64,000 nucleotides of DNA, from the NCBI GenBank assembly GCA_023487205.1, contig JAMDBT010000027.1, forward strand, positions 45,154-109,153, written 5' to 3'. The notes under the pieces were generated by a model. The model ran no database searches. It had not been told where the DNA came from and saw nothing but the letters and a program-made list of their open reading frames with translations. How positions within the stretch are numbered: position 1 is the stretch's first letter; each line of letters begins with the position of its first letter. The translations under genes and the position numbers were made by a program. Origin of the DNA: Thermoplasmatota archaeon. Lineage in GTDB: Archaea; Thermoplasmatota; Thermoplasmata; Thermoplasmatales; Thermoplasmataceae. Shown here piece by piece: positions 1 to 7,540 of the stretch.

Positions 1-1
1 A

Positions 2-889
2 ACCAAGATAAGGGGATATTCCGTGAATACCCTGCTGGTAGAAGAGAAACTTTCCATCGCCAAGGAATACTACGTCAGCATTTCCCTGAACAGAACAGAG
101 CGGAAACCGCTGGTCATGGCTTCTGTTGCCGGGGGTGTCGAGATTGAGTCGGTTGATCCTAAGAAGATTGCAACAAGAATAATAGACCCCCTCACAGGTT
201 ACTCAGACTATGTTGGAAGAGAATTGACAGGTCAACTCGGGCTCGTTCCAGAGGAAGCTTCCCAGTTCAGAAACTTCCTGAAGAGGCTGTATGAAGTCTT
301 CGAGGCGGAAGACTGCGAACTCGTCGAGATAAATCCACTAGTAGTGACCTCTTCTGGAAAGATGGTTGCCGCAGACGCAAAGGTGGTAATAGATACGGAC
401 TCCCTGTTCAAACACACCGAATACAATGTCACCGACCCTGAGAAGACTACACTTGAACTGGAGGCTCAGGGTAAGGGATATTCCTTCGTGGAAATGGACG
501 GCGACATAGGAGTGATAGCAAACGGCGCGGGCCTCACCATGGCCACGCTGGATGCCCTGACACTGCACAGGGGAAAACCCAGGAATTTCCTCGATTTAGG
601 AGGAACTGACTCCGTGGATACTGTCGTCAATGCGTTTGAGCTCGTAATGAAGGCGAATCCGAAGGTGATTCTCGTCAACATCTTTGGCGGTGTCACGAAG
701 TGCGACACGGTAGCAACCGGAATTACCACTGCAAAGACCAGGCTCTCCATAGGGAAGCCAATAGTGGTGAGACTGAGCGGGGTTCGCGAAGTAGAGGGCA
801 GGGAAATACTTCAAAAGGATGGGATCCAGGCATTTTCACAGATGATGCCTGCAATCGAGGCCGTTGTGAAGGCAGCGGGGGTGAACTGA
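2..889 (+). CDS. sucC: Succinyl-CoA synthetase (ADP-forming) beta subunit, 5' end cut by window
   Basis: The frame is open to the left edge, so this is the C-terminal three quarters or so of the beta subunit (295 codons visible; full-length proteins are about 370-390 residues). The visible part holds the end of the ATP-grasp domain (ELVEINPLVV, then D of AADAKVV, which bind nucleotide-Mg) and the whole ligase domain with the NIFGGVTKCD loop and the GVREVEGREIL end typical of SucC. It works with SucD in the TCA cycle, making ATP from succinyl-CoA or running in reverse. The stop codon abuts the sucD ATG with no gap, so the two are translationally linked. An internal GTG at 23 is not the true start, because homology clearly continues upstream. 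Confidence 0.95.
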   Translation, partial: TKIRGYSVNTLLVEEKLSIAKEYYVSISLNRTERKPLVMASVAGGVEIESVDPKKIATRIIDPLTGYSDYVGRELTGQLGLVPEEASQFRNFLKRLYEVFEAEDCELVEINPLVVTSSGKMVAADAKVVIDTDSLFKHTEYNVTDPEKTTLELEAQGKGYSFVEMDGDIGVIANGAGLTMATLDALTLHRGKPRNFLDLGGTDSVDTVVNAFELVMKANPKVILVNIFGGVTKCDTVATGITTAKTRLSIGKPIVVRLSGVREVEGREILQKDGIQAFSQMMPAIEAVVKAAGVN

Positions 890-1744
890 ATGGGGGCAAT
901 TGTGAACAAGGATACGAAAGTGATAGTGCAGGGAATTACGGGACACCAGGGGAAATTTCATTCCGGAGAGATGGTAAAGTTTGGCACAAGAGTAGTTGCT
1001 GGCACTTCACCTGGAAAAGGCGGAACAGAACTGAACGGAATACCCATATTCAACACCGTAAAGGAAACGCTTCCCCTTGGACCAGATGCGACTATGATTG
1101 CAGTGGCCGCACCGTTCGTGATGGACGCAGCCCTCGAGGCAATTGATGCTGGCATTCCCACAGTATATATCCTGACCGAACACGTTCCCTTTCACGACAC
1201 AATGGAAATACTCTACCACTGCAAGAGGAAGGGAATAACGCTAATAGGTCCCAATGGTCCCGGTATAACCGCCGTGGGCGAGTGCAAGATTGGCATTATG
1301 CCTAATCACATATTCAGAAAGGGAGACGTTGCGGTGGCTTCACGCAGCGGAACGTTGACATACGAAATTGTTGACGCAATAACGAGGAGTGGAATGGGTG
1401 AAAGTAACGTAATCGGACTCGGTGGAGACCCCGTCGTCGGAATGACCTTTATTGACGCGCTAAAGCTGTTTGAGGCCGACCCGAACACCAAGAAGATAGT
1501 ACTCGTGGGAGAGATAGGGGGAATAAATGAGGAACTGGCCGCTGAATACATAAAAGAACACGTCAAGAAGAAGGTTGTTGCATACATTGCAGGAAGAAGC
1601 GCCCCGCCAGGGAAAAGAATGGGACATGCTGGCGCCATTGTGGAAGGCGGAAGAGGAACTGCTGAGTCGAAAATCAAGGCATTCAACGAAGCTGGCGTAA
1701 AGGTCGCGGATTATCCTGCGGATATTGCCATCCTCCTGGAGTGA
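890..1744 (+). CDS. sucD: Succinyl-CoA synthetase alpha subunit
   Basis: 284 residues, the family's normal length. The N-terminal CoA-binding Rossmann domain shows GITGHQGKFH and the VVAGTSPGKGG loop; the C-terminal domain carries the active-site phosphohistidine in GRSAPPGKRMGHAGAI (H near residue 249). It forms the heterodimer or heterotetramer with the SucC product and carries the phosphohistidine intermediate. The ATG directly follows the sucC stop codon. argF starts 6 nt after this gene's stop, so sucC-sucD-argF may be one transcript. Confidence 0.96.
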   Translation: MGAIVNKDTKVIVQGITGHQGKFHSGEMVKFGTRVVAGTSPGKGGTELNGIPIFNTVKETLPLGPDATMIAVAAPFVMDAALEAIDAGIPTVYILTEHVPFHDTMEILYHCKRKGITLIGPNGPGITAVGECKIGIMPNHIFRKGDVAVASRSGTLTYEIVDAITRSGMGESNVIGLGGDPVVGMTFIDALKLFEADPNTKKIVLVGEIGGINEELAAEYIKEHVKKKVVAYIAGRSAPPGKRMGHAGAIVEGGRGTAESKIKAFNEAGVKVADYPADIAILLE

Positions 1745-1750
1745 GTCTGT

Positions 1751-2662
1751 ATGAAGAGAGATATAGTTTCTGCTTTCGACATGAAGGACGATCTCGAGGA
1801 CATTATCCAGCTATCGATCAATCTTAAGAAGAACAGGTATGAGTCTTTTGATGAAACGAGAAATCGGGTTCTTGCGATGATATTTGAGAAACCTAGCACC
1901 AGGACCAGGGTCTCCTTTGAAACTGCAATCGATCAGCTTGGAGGGCATGCAGTATACCTTAACCCCAACGACATGCAGATGGGCAGGGGAGAGACGATTC
2001 CTGATACGGCAAGAGTGCTCTCAGGATTCGTGGATGCTGTGGCCTACAGAGCCTTCAGACACGAGAATGTTCTTGATCTTGCAAGGAATGCCAGCATACC
2101 CGTCATAAACGCTCTTGACGACCTGGAGCACCCTGTCCAGATTGTTGCAGATTACATGACGTTTCTAGAGAAGAAGCGTTCATTCTCTGGGAAGAAGCTG
2201 GCTTACGTGGGCGACGGAAATAACGTGGCAAATTCACTGATCGTCGGGGCGGCTATTCTCGGGATGGACATCTCCATCGGATGTCCCAAGGGGTATGAAC
2301 CTGATTCAAGCATTCTGGACCGATCAAAGGCGATCGCAAAGGATTCCGGGTCCACGATCAGCATTGTTTCTGACCCGGGAGAGGCAGTATCTGGCGCTGA
2401 CGCCGTGTACACGGATGTTTGGGTTTCCATGGGCGAGGAAAAGGAAAGGACGCAGAAAGAGAAACTTTTCTGGCCTTATCAGGTTTCAGAAAAATTGATG
2501 GATAAAGCTGGAAGAGACGCAATCTTCATGCATTGCCTGCCTGCTCACAGGGATCTTGAGGTCTCTGCTGGCATAATGGACAGCTGGAAGAGCGTCGTTT
2601 TTGAACAGGCGGAAAACAGGCTCCACACGGAAAAGGCAATTCTACTCACCGTGCTCGCTTGA
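1751..2662 (+). CDS. argF: Ornithine carbamoyltransferase
   Basis: 303 residues. It transfers the carbamoyl group from carbamoyl phosphate to ornithine, giving citrulline in arginine synthesis. The carbamoyl-phosphate site STRTR is at residues 49-53, HPVQ at 127-130, the ornithine-binding DVWVSMG segment near 223-229, and the catalytic HCLP at 261-264. The SMG signature favours ornithine over aspartate as the acceptor. It lies 6 nt after sucD, and a strong hairpin follows its stop codon, so it probably ends the operon. Confidence 0.95.
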   Translation: MKRDIVSAFDMKDDLEDIIQLSINLKKNRYESFDETRNRVLAMIFEKPSTRTRVSFETAIDQLGGHAVYLNPNDMQMGRGETIPDTARVLSGFVDAVAYRAFRHENVLDLARNASIPVINALDDLEHPVQIVADYMTFLEKKRSFSGKKLAYVGDGNNVANSLIVGAAILGMDISIGCPKGYEPDSSILDRSKAIAKDSGSTISIVSDPGEAVSGADAVYTDVWVSMGEEKERTQKEKLFWPYQVSEKLMDKAGRDAIFMHCLPAHRDLEVSAGIMDSWKSVVFEQAENRLHTEKAILLTVLA

Positions 2663-2685
2663 ACCGGGGTCTATTTACCCCGGTT
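2662..2685 (+). terminator. Hairpin after argF
   Basis: A perfect 9-bp inverted repeat (AACCGGGGT / ACCCCGGTT) with a 6-nt CTATTT loop starts at the argF stop codon. AT-rich sequence follows, but without a clean T run, so it may end or stabilise the 3' end of the sucCD-argF transcript. Confidence 0.45.
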
Positions 2686-2688
2686 GCA

Positions 2689-2699
2689 AAAATTTATTT
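2689..2699 (+). promoter_or_regulatory. TATA box for the gene at 2721
   Basis: AAATTTATTTT is centred about 27 nt upstream of the ATG at 2721, the spacing expected for a leaderless archaeal transcript starting at the start codon. No Shine-Dalgarno sequence is visible. Confidence 0.5.
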
Positions 2700-2720
2700 T
2701 GAACCTGATAATCCAACTAT

Positions 2721-3035
2721 ATGCCCAGGGAAAAGAGGACATCAAACGTAGACCGGATTATTTACCGGAAAAGACAAGAGAATGTCCTAAAGGACATTCC
2801 TGCTGTCCTTGTTCCAGTCTGGCAGATCAAATTGCAGGAACGTTTTGGAATCAATGTAGACCGGGAAATTGCGTCGTATGTGGTACTCGCTGCTCATGAG
2901 AGGGGGACTTGGAAAAAGCACAGGGCCATAAAGAGAATCGAAAAGCTCCTGATATCCAGGGGGGAGACTCCTGAAGTATCCATAGAGATGGCAAAGAAGA
3001 TAGTCAGCATGGCCGTGGGTGCTTCGGAACCCTGA
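2721..3035 (+). CDS. Hypothetical protein, basic, 104 residues
   Basis: I do not recognise this protein. It is basic and mostly predicted helical, with a lysine/arginine-rich N-terminus and a central segment (GTWKKHRAIKRIEKLL) that could bind nucleic acid. A TATA box sits 27 nt upstream of the ATG. Its 3' end overlaps the first codons of the downstream RNA methyltransferase by about 17 nt, so the two are co-transcribed and probably coupled. The pairing suggests a role in RNA modification or translation, which is inference only. Confidence 0.7.
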   Translation: MPREKRTSNVDRIIYRKRQENVLKDIPAVLVPVWQIKLQERFGINVDREIASYVVLAAHERGTWKKHRAIKRIEKLLISRGETPEVSIEMAKKIVSMAVGASEP

Positions 3036-3627
3036 ATTGAAAGCGAGAAGGGTCCTGGAAAAAGAGCTTTCAGGCATTTTAGGGCAGAGCAACCGCAAGC
3101 TCAGTCTGGAACAGTATTCTACTGACGTGACATCTGCCTCGGAATTGCTGTTTTCCGCATACAATGACGGGAATTTGGAAGGGAGAAGTGTTATTGATCT
3201 GGGGGCGGGAAACGGAATCCTTGCTGTTGGAGCTGCATTGCTTGGAGCGGCCTCGGTAACTGCTGTTGAATATGATCCTGCGTTGGATCAGATTCTCAGG
3301 AAGAATGTTTCAAACTACCAGGTGGAGGTCGTTATCTCCGACGTGGCATCAATTCGTGGACGGTGGGATACAACCGTTATGAACCCACCATGGGGATCCC
3401 AGGCAAGAGGCGCGGATAGACCGTTTATAGGTAAGGCAGTGGAGATCTCGAATCACATATACGCAATACACAACCATAAGTCCGCAGAGTTCCTGAAATC
3501 TTATTACTCATCTCGATGCAAAGTCGTCAAGGACAAGAGGATCAGAATTCCTCTGGAAAAGCAGTTCTCACATCAAGGGGTGGAGAAAATGTACGTGGAT
3601 GCAATCCTGATTTCAGCACATGTGTAG
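3019..3627 (+). CDS. METTL5-like RNA adenine-N6 methyltransferase
   Basis: 202 residues, class I SAM-dependent methyltransferase. It has EQYSTD at 31-36, SAM motif I DLGAGNG at 60-66, the acidic end of strand 2 (VEYDP) and catalytic motif IV NPPWG at 122-126, which marks N6-adenine or similar amino methylases. This set and length match the archaeal/eukaryotic METTL5 family that modifies small-subunit rRNA; the rRNA target is inferred from the family. The start is uncertain: GTG at 3019 or TTG at 3037. Both overlap or abut the upstream gene. Confidence 0.85.
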   Translation: MLRNPELKARRVLEKELSGILGQSNRKLSLEQYSTDVTSASELLFSAYNDGNLEGRSVIDLGAGNGILAVGAALLGAASVTAVEYDPALDQILRKNVSNYQVEVVISDVASIRGRWDTTVMNPPWGSQARGADRPFIGKAVEISNHIYAIHNHKSAEFLKSYYSSRCKVVKDKRIRIPLEKQFSHQGVEKMYVDAILISAHV

Positions 3628-3704
3628 TTCCCTTGACTTCGCCTTAGAATTTGTCACTTTGCCGAACCTGCATTTATTACGTTCGGCTCGAAATTCACAA
3701 AAGA

Positions 3705-3713
3705 ATACATATA
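3705..3713 (+). promoter_or_regulatory. TATA box of tRNA-His
   Basis: ATACATATA is centred about 28 nt upstream of the first tRNA nucleotide. A 7-bp inverted repeat (GCCGAAC at 3661-3667, GTTCGGC at 3681-3687) lies just before it and may end the upstream methyltransferase transcript. Confidence 0.55.
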
Positions 3714-3736
3714 GAGATTTTCATTCTCTGCCGGAT

Positions 3737-3809
3737 GGCCGGGGTGGGGTAGTGGATATCCTTGGGGACTGTGGATCCCCGGACCCGGGTTCAATTCCCG
3801 GACCCGGCC
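3737..3809 (+). tRNA. tRNA-His (anticodon GTG)
   Basis: Cloverleaf read by eye: acceptor GCCGGGG at 3738-3744 pairs with CCCGGC at 3803-3808; anticodon stem GGGGA/TCCCC with loop CTGTGGA gives anticodon GTG; T-arm CCGGG-TTCAATT-CCCGG. The histidine-specific extra G(-1) is encoded at 3737 and faces C73 at 3809. No intron and no encoded CCA. Acceptor pair 7-66 reads as a G-A mismatch. A TATA box precedes it. The debris of several mobile elements starts just downstream. Confidence 0.93.
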
Positions 3810-3991
3810 TACTAATCCTGTTTTAATGTCGAATCGCCAAATACATTTTTAAAAGTTGAATTATGAACTTTCATTATCTGATAATGCACACGCATGTAAA
3901 TTCTCAGGTCAGCCTTCAGCCCTTACAGAGTCAGTCTCACCCTCTTTATGAACGTGTCCATTGGGTCGGAGCCGCACATACCTTCACAGCC

Positions 3992-4025
3992 TATCAACTA
4001 AGAATTGACAGTCTCGTTTTTACGG
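3992..4025 (+). repeat. Solo copy of an IS end (matches 6599-6632)
   Basis: These 34 nt match 6599-6632, the right end and flank of the IS described below, at 27 of 34 positions in the same orientation, including the inverted-repeat core TCAACTARGAATTGACA. No companion transposase of that IS is visible to the left, so this appears to be a solo end left by a deletion. The IS1634-like remnant begins right at its right edge. Confidence 0.5.
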
Positions 4026-4467
4026 AATTCTTGAATCGATCCGCAGGGATCATTATTACGATCATTCGTCAGACGTGGAAATCGCGTCCCTGCTGAGATA
4101 ATCTCTCGTATTCCACAATACTCGCCTGGATGCTGCGGAGGTGGTGAAGAAATACTATGCAAAAGACACCGTTGAGCGGGCATTCAAGTGGATGAAGGGA
4201 ATATTCTCCCTCAGGCCGGTAAGGTTGTGGTTGCTCTCGCATGTCTATGCACACATAAAGATCTGTTATATGGCATATGCAATCCTCGCAACTCTGCAAT
4301 ACAGGATCCGGAAGACGGGGATATCCGGGCCGGATGCCCTTGACATTATCAGCAGGGGCTATACGGTTCAACTGAAGGACCAGGAATCAGGTCTCGAATG
4401 GAGAGCGGAAGTGGAATTATCAAGGAGGCAGGAAGATATCAGGAACCTGGTGTATACAACTCGGTGA
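4021..4467 (+). pseudogene. IS1634-like (IS4 superfamily) transposase, C-terminal remnant
   Basis: In one frame the sequence reads as the last part of a DDE transposase: VEIASLLR, then an in-frame TAA at 4099-4101, then SLVFHNTRLDAAEVV, YYAKDTVERAFKWMKG and a hydrophobic helix with HVYAHIKICYMAYAI, as in IS1634-type enzymes. The glutamate in TVERAF would be the third catalytic acid. The N-terminal DDE half with the two aspartates is missing. The longest open piece begins at GTG 4141. It is dead: truncated and carrying a nonsense codon. Confidence 0.75.
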
Positions 4468-4471
4468 AAAG

Positions 4472-4738
4472 ATGGGTAATATGATTTCCATGGCACTCCC
4501 AAGTGATTTCATTGCCGTGGGGCAGTCAGTTAACAACACATTGAAGAGTGTGGGGAACAGTGTTGGCCCTGTTGTGGCGACTACGATCATGGCGCAATAT
4601 ACTGTTGCCGGCACCGGTTTACCGTCAGGAATTGCTTTCAATGTTATGTTTCTGCTGTCGATAATCACATCGATCCTGATCATAGCGATCACTCTGTTTA
4701 TCAGCAACTACAGGGGAATTGTGCAACACACTTATTAG
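4472..4738 (+). pseudogene. MFS transporter, C-terminal fragment (EmrB/QacA-like)
   Basis: 88 codons that resemble only the last two membrane helices of a drug/H+ antiporter of the major facilitator superfamily: SVGNSVGPVVATTI followed by a hydrophobic helix (VMFLLSIITSILIIAITLFI) and the basic end NYRG. Full proteins have 450-500 residues. It starts 5 nt after the transposase remnant and cannot be functional alone. It is probably the tail of a transporter cut by the neighbouring element. Confidence 0.65.
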
Positions 4739-4792
4739 ATCCGGAAAATTCATTAATTATTTTGGCTATTCTCAAGCGGAGGTTGCTACTTT

Positions 4793-5365
4793 ATGGATAA
4801 TCCTTCTTCTCAGGCGATGACAGGTAGCCGGCAAAATTATGTACTTTTCGCTGACCGCAAATTCATTGGGGATGCCTGTATGAATATGCGTCCTAAATTG
4901 CGCTTTGGAAGCTTCTTAAAACTTTCAGTCGCGCTGGGTTATGCTCCAACAACGATTCACGTTAAAGACGTTGCAAACGCTATGCTGAGGGATCTTAGAA
5001 TACATTTTTTTGCAAACGGGGAGAAAATAGTAACTGGAGGTGTACCAATGACTTCAAAAAGTTGGATCATTGAGCAACCATCACTCGACTTCGGCTTTTT
5101 CCGTGTTTTTCACTTGTTAAGGATGGGCACTGGGATAATAAAAGAACCATACAGTGTCTTTATAGTTTCCGAGGAACCTGGAAATGTTAGGAAATCCTAT
5201 GAATTATTCGGGTCCATTCGGTCTCTAGCGAACAGAGAGCCTATTTCAGATGAAGCTTTTAATGTCAAACTTGCCTTTATCCGACAGGAAATAAGGCAAA
5301 GAGTCGGGAATCTGGAAGGCCTTGACAGCAACCTCTGGCCCCACTTCAATAGTAAGGGACATTAA
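4793..5365 (+). CDS. Hypothetical protein (ORFan) between mobile-element relics
   Basis: 190 residues, not recognised. GGAGGTT at 4778-4784 sits 8 nt before the ATG, so it is likely translated. No membrane helix or signal peptide is clear; the protein looks mixed alpha/beta with a basic, hydrophobic core. It stands between a dead transposase and transporter fragment on the left and a dead IS on the right, so it may be cargo brought in by mobile elements or a fragment of a larger gene. An uninterrupted frame of this length amid decayed neighbours suggests recent arrival or selection. Confidence 0.6.
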   Translation: MDNPSSQAMTGSRQNYVLFADRKFIGDACMNMRPKLRFGSFLKLSVALGYAPTTIHVKDVANAMLRDLRIHFFANGEKIVTGGVPMTSKSWIIEQPSLDFGFFRVFHLLRMGTGIIKEPYSVFIVSEEPGNVRKSYELFGSIRSLANREPISDEAFNVKLAFIRQEIRQRVGNLEGLDSNLWPHFNSKGH

Positions 5366-5372
5366 TAATTGA

Positions 5373-6557
5373 CTATATAGGGTGTGTCAAGTCTCTGTTG
5401 AGACCTTGTGATGCCAGTATGACGTTTTTCAGCAGTCCTTCGTGCGTCTTGAACCTCCTCTTCATGAGTTCCGATCTCATGGAGAAGTGGTGTTCAGCCA
5501 CGTTGTTCGTCATCTGCACCCTGTCATCTTCCAGATACCTGAACACCTCTCCCCTGTTCCTCCTGAGAAAATCCAGGAACTTCCCCATGATTGGATCTCC
5601 GGAATACAGGTCCCTGACAAGCTCCAGTATCCCGGACGTCGCCTCTTTCTCATGCAGGCCGGAGACCATCCTCGCAACGGGATCGGCATTCTTTCCCAGC
5701 TTCTCCAGGTTATCCTGTGTCCGGAAGGACATGTAGTTTATCAGGTCTACGGCGCTTCTGAGTTCCTGCAGCCTGTCTGCATCATTAAGATCCTAGAGGA
5801 TGTGGAACAGGCACCTCTGCCTGGCTATCCTGATCCTCATGGATCGGGAAACGCCCTTCATTGCACCGTCGTGATGGTGATCATGGTTCCGGGGGAGGCC
5901 AAGGCGCTTCAGCGAGTCCAGCATGAGTGCCAATGTTGCATTCTCTCCCAGTTACCCCAGTATGGACTCATGGAATCTTCCCGTGATGGAATCCTTGAGA
6001 AGGAACCTGTATTTCCTCTCGCCATTGATGCTCACGTACTGCTCGTCGTAGGAGAAGTATCCCGATGAGGGCATCTTCCCTCCATCCGGTATTTCGGGGA
6101 TGGATGCCCTCACGGTTTCATGCGAAACGGAAATGCCGAGGAATATGCCGCACATCTCAGCCGCTTTCCTGAGGGACGAGAGCACTCGCGATCTGGCGGT
6201 CTTCTTCATCAGATCGTCGGGAAAGTGCTTTCCGTATCCGTATCCTGGCGGGCGCGCTTCGAATGAGTATGAGCAGTCCCCGCAGATGTATTTCTGGATC
6301 CTTACCGTGTGACCCTGGATCTCACGCATGTATGTGCCGTTCCTTGAAACGTTACGCGAAAAGCACTTGGGGCAGACGGGACAGGAATAATGCAGTACAG
6401 GAGTTCCGTCTGCCAGGAACCTGATGCCTGTGGGCTGTTCCTCCAGCTTCAATGGCGATGATGCATGATCACCGGAATAGTCATCGAGGTTTGTGGTGAT
6501 CACGACCCTCCGTATGCCCGGAATCCGGTGTATCCGCATGGAATATAATGCACTCAT
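5373..6557 (-). pseudogene. Transposase with zinc-ribbon N-terminus, two in-frame stops
   Basis: Read 6557 to 5373, one frame codes for a whole DDE transposase of about 394 codons interrupted by two nonsense codons only: TAA at 5952-5954 and TAG at 5793-5795. No frameshift is needed. The N-terminus has a four-cysteine zinc ribbon (CPVCPKC..., then CGDC), then a helix-turn-helix-like stretch. Catalytic residues seem to survive: D in FSYDEQY, D in HHHDGAMKG and E in NNVAEHHF. It lies inside imperfect terminal inverted repeats. I cannot assign the IS family. Without stop-codon reassignment it is inactive. Confidence 0.8.
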
Positions 6558-6617
6558 TATATTTCATGATTGCGGTCACGAGGCTGAAAATCGCAGAATT
6601 TCAACTAGGAATTGACA
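5385..6617. mobile_element. Decayed insertion sequence with terminal inverted repeats
   Basis: About 1.23 kb bounded by TGTCAAGTCTCTGTTGAGA at 5385-5403 and, on the other strand, TGTCAATTCCTAGTTGAAA at 6599-6617 (14 of 19 positions identical). It encloses the two-stop transposase. The transposase stop codon lies about 10 nt outside the left repeat, so the true boundary may be slightly further left. No target duplication is evident. A second copy of the right end lies at 3992-4025. Confidence 0.6.
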
Positions 6618-6799
6618 ATCTCATCTGAACGGCTATTAAATATTATTTGTCGTCATTCACATAGCCAGTGCTTACGGCGTAAGTTTTCGAGGACTGCCAA
6701 TCTCAGTCGTTCAGGGTGTGTTCTCAGCTTTCCTGTCATGGGAGGATCTCCTTTCTCAGATATGCCACTTGATCACCGTGTTTGGTCTATTGTGTACGG

Positions 6800-7540
6800 T
6801 CAATATCTTATGGCGCTGAATACCGGCCCATCAGCAGTATCGTGCACCTGGAAATCCACTCCAAATGTCTGATTCAGGAACCGTGGAACAAGAACATCTG
6901 AGGTTCTTCCCTGACTTATTATCCTCCCGTTTCTTAGCAACAGCGTGTAATCCGCAATCCTGGAGACGGCATGCAGGTTGTGCGTTACAATGATCACTGA
7001 CACACCGGAATTCCTAAGCTTCTTCAGTACATTCAGTACGAGCAGTTCGTTGTCTATGTCGAGGAAGTTGGTGGGCTCGTCAAGCAGCATTATCTGCGAA
7101 CCCTGGTAAAGAGCCCCCGCAAGTGTGACAAGTCTTCTCTCTCCTCCGCTGAGCTTGCTGAAATCCTTGTCGACGAGGTGCCCTATCCTGAAGGTTCTGA
7201 GGGCAGAGTCCATTTCTGCTTTGCTTGCATTCCTGGAATATCCCGAAACTTCCATCACGTCTCTGACTGTGAAGCTGATGGGATCATAAATTTCCTGGTG
7301 GACAAACGAAACTGCTCTGGATATGTCTCTGGAACTGTACTCGCTAAGGTTTTTTCCATTAATTAGTACCTCTCCATTCAGAGGCTTCAAGTCTCCATGC
7401 AGGATTTTCAACAGCGTCGTCTTCCCTGAACCATTCTTTCCCATTATTGCAAGGATTGATCCGTGGTCCAGGGACAAGGAAACATTCTCCATCTGCAGCG
7501 ATGGTCTTCTGAAGGACAGGCTGTTTGCTTCAACTCTCAT
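6800..7540 (-). CDS. ABC transporter ATP-binding protein (FecE/BtuD family)
   Basis: 246 residues from the ATG at 7540, chosen because GGAGGTG sits 6 nt before it; a TTG at 7555 is possible. Walker A GKNGSGKT at 34-41, signature LSGGE at 130-134, Walker B LLDEP at 152-156 and switch histidine near 187 are all intact. It is the ATPase that drives uptake of cobalamin, haem or iron-siderophore complexes through the FecCD-type permease encoded just upstream, whose 3' end it overlaps. The substrate cannot be told from sequence alone. Confidence 0.93.
   Translation of the reverse strand: MRVEANSLSFRRPSLQMENVSLSLDHGSILAIMGKNGSGKTTLLKILHGDLKPLNGEVLINGKNLSEYSSRDISRAVSFVHQEIYDPISFTVRDVMEVSGYSRNASKAEMDSALRTFRIGHLVDKDFSKLSGGERRLVTLAGALYQGSQIMLLDEPTNFLDIDNELLVLNVLKKLRNSGVSVIIVTHNLHAVSRIADYTLLLRNGRIISQGRTSDVLVPRFLNQTFGVDFQVHDTADGPVFSAIRY

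Noticed and set aside
3863..4096. 77-codon plus-strand frame MNFHYLIMHTH...
   Set aside because: It runs across a solo IS end into the transposase remnant in a different frame; no ribosome site or family match.
5442..6068. Long plus-strand frame (208 codons)
   Set aside because: Antisense shadow of the transposase pseudogene; the minus frame has clear zinc-ribbon and DDE features.
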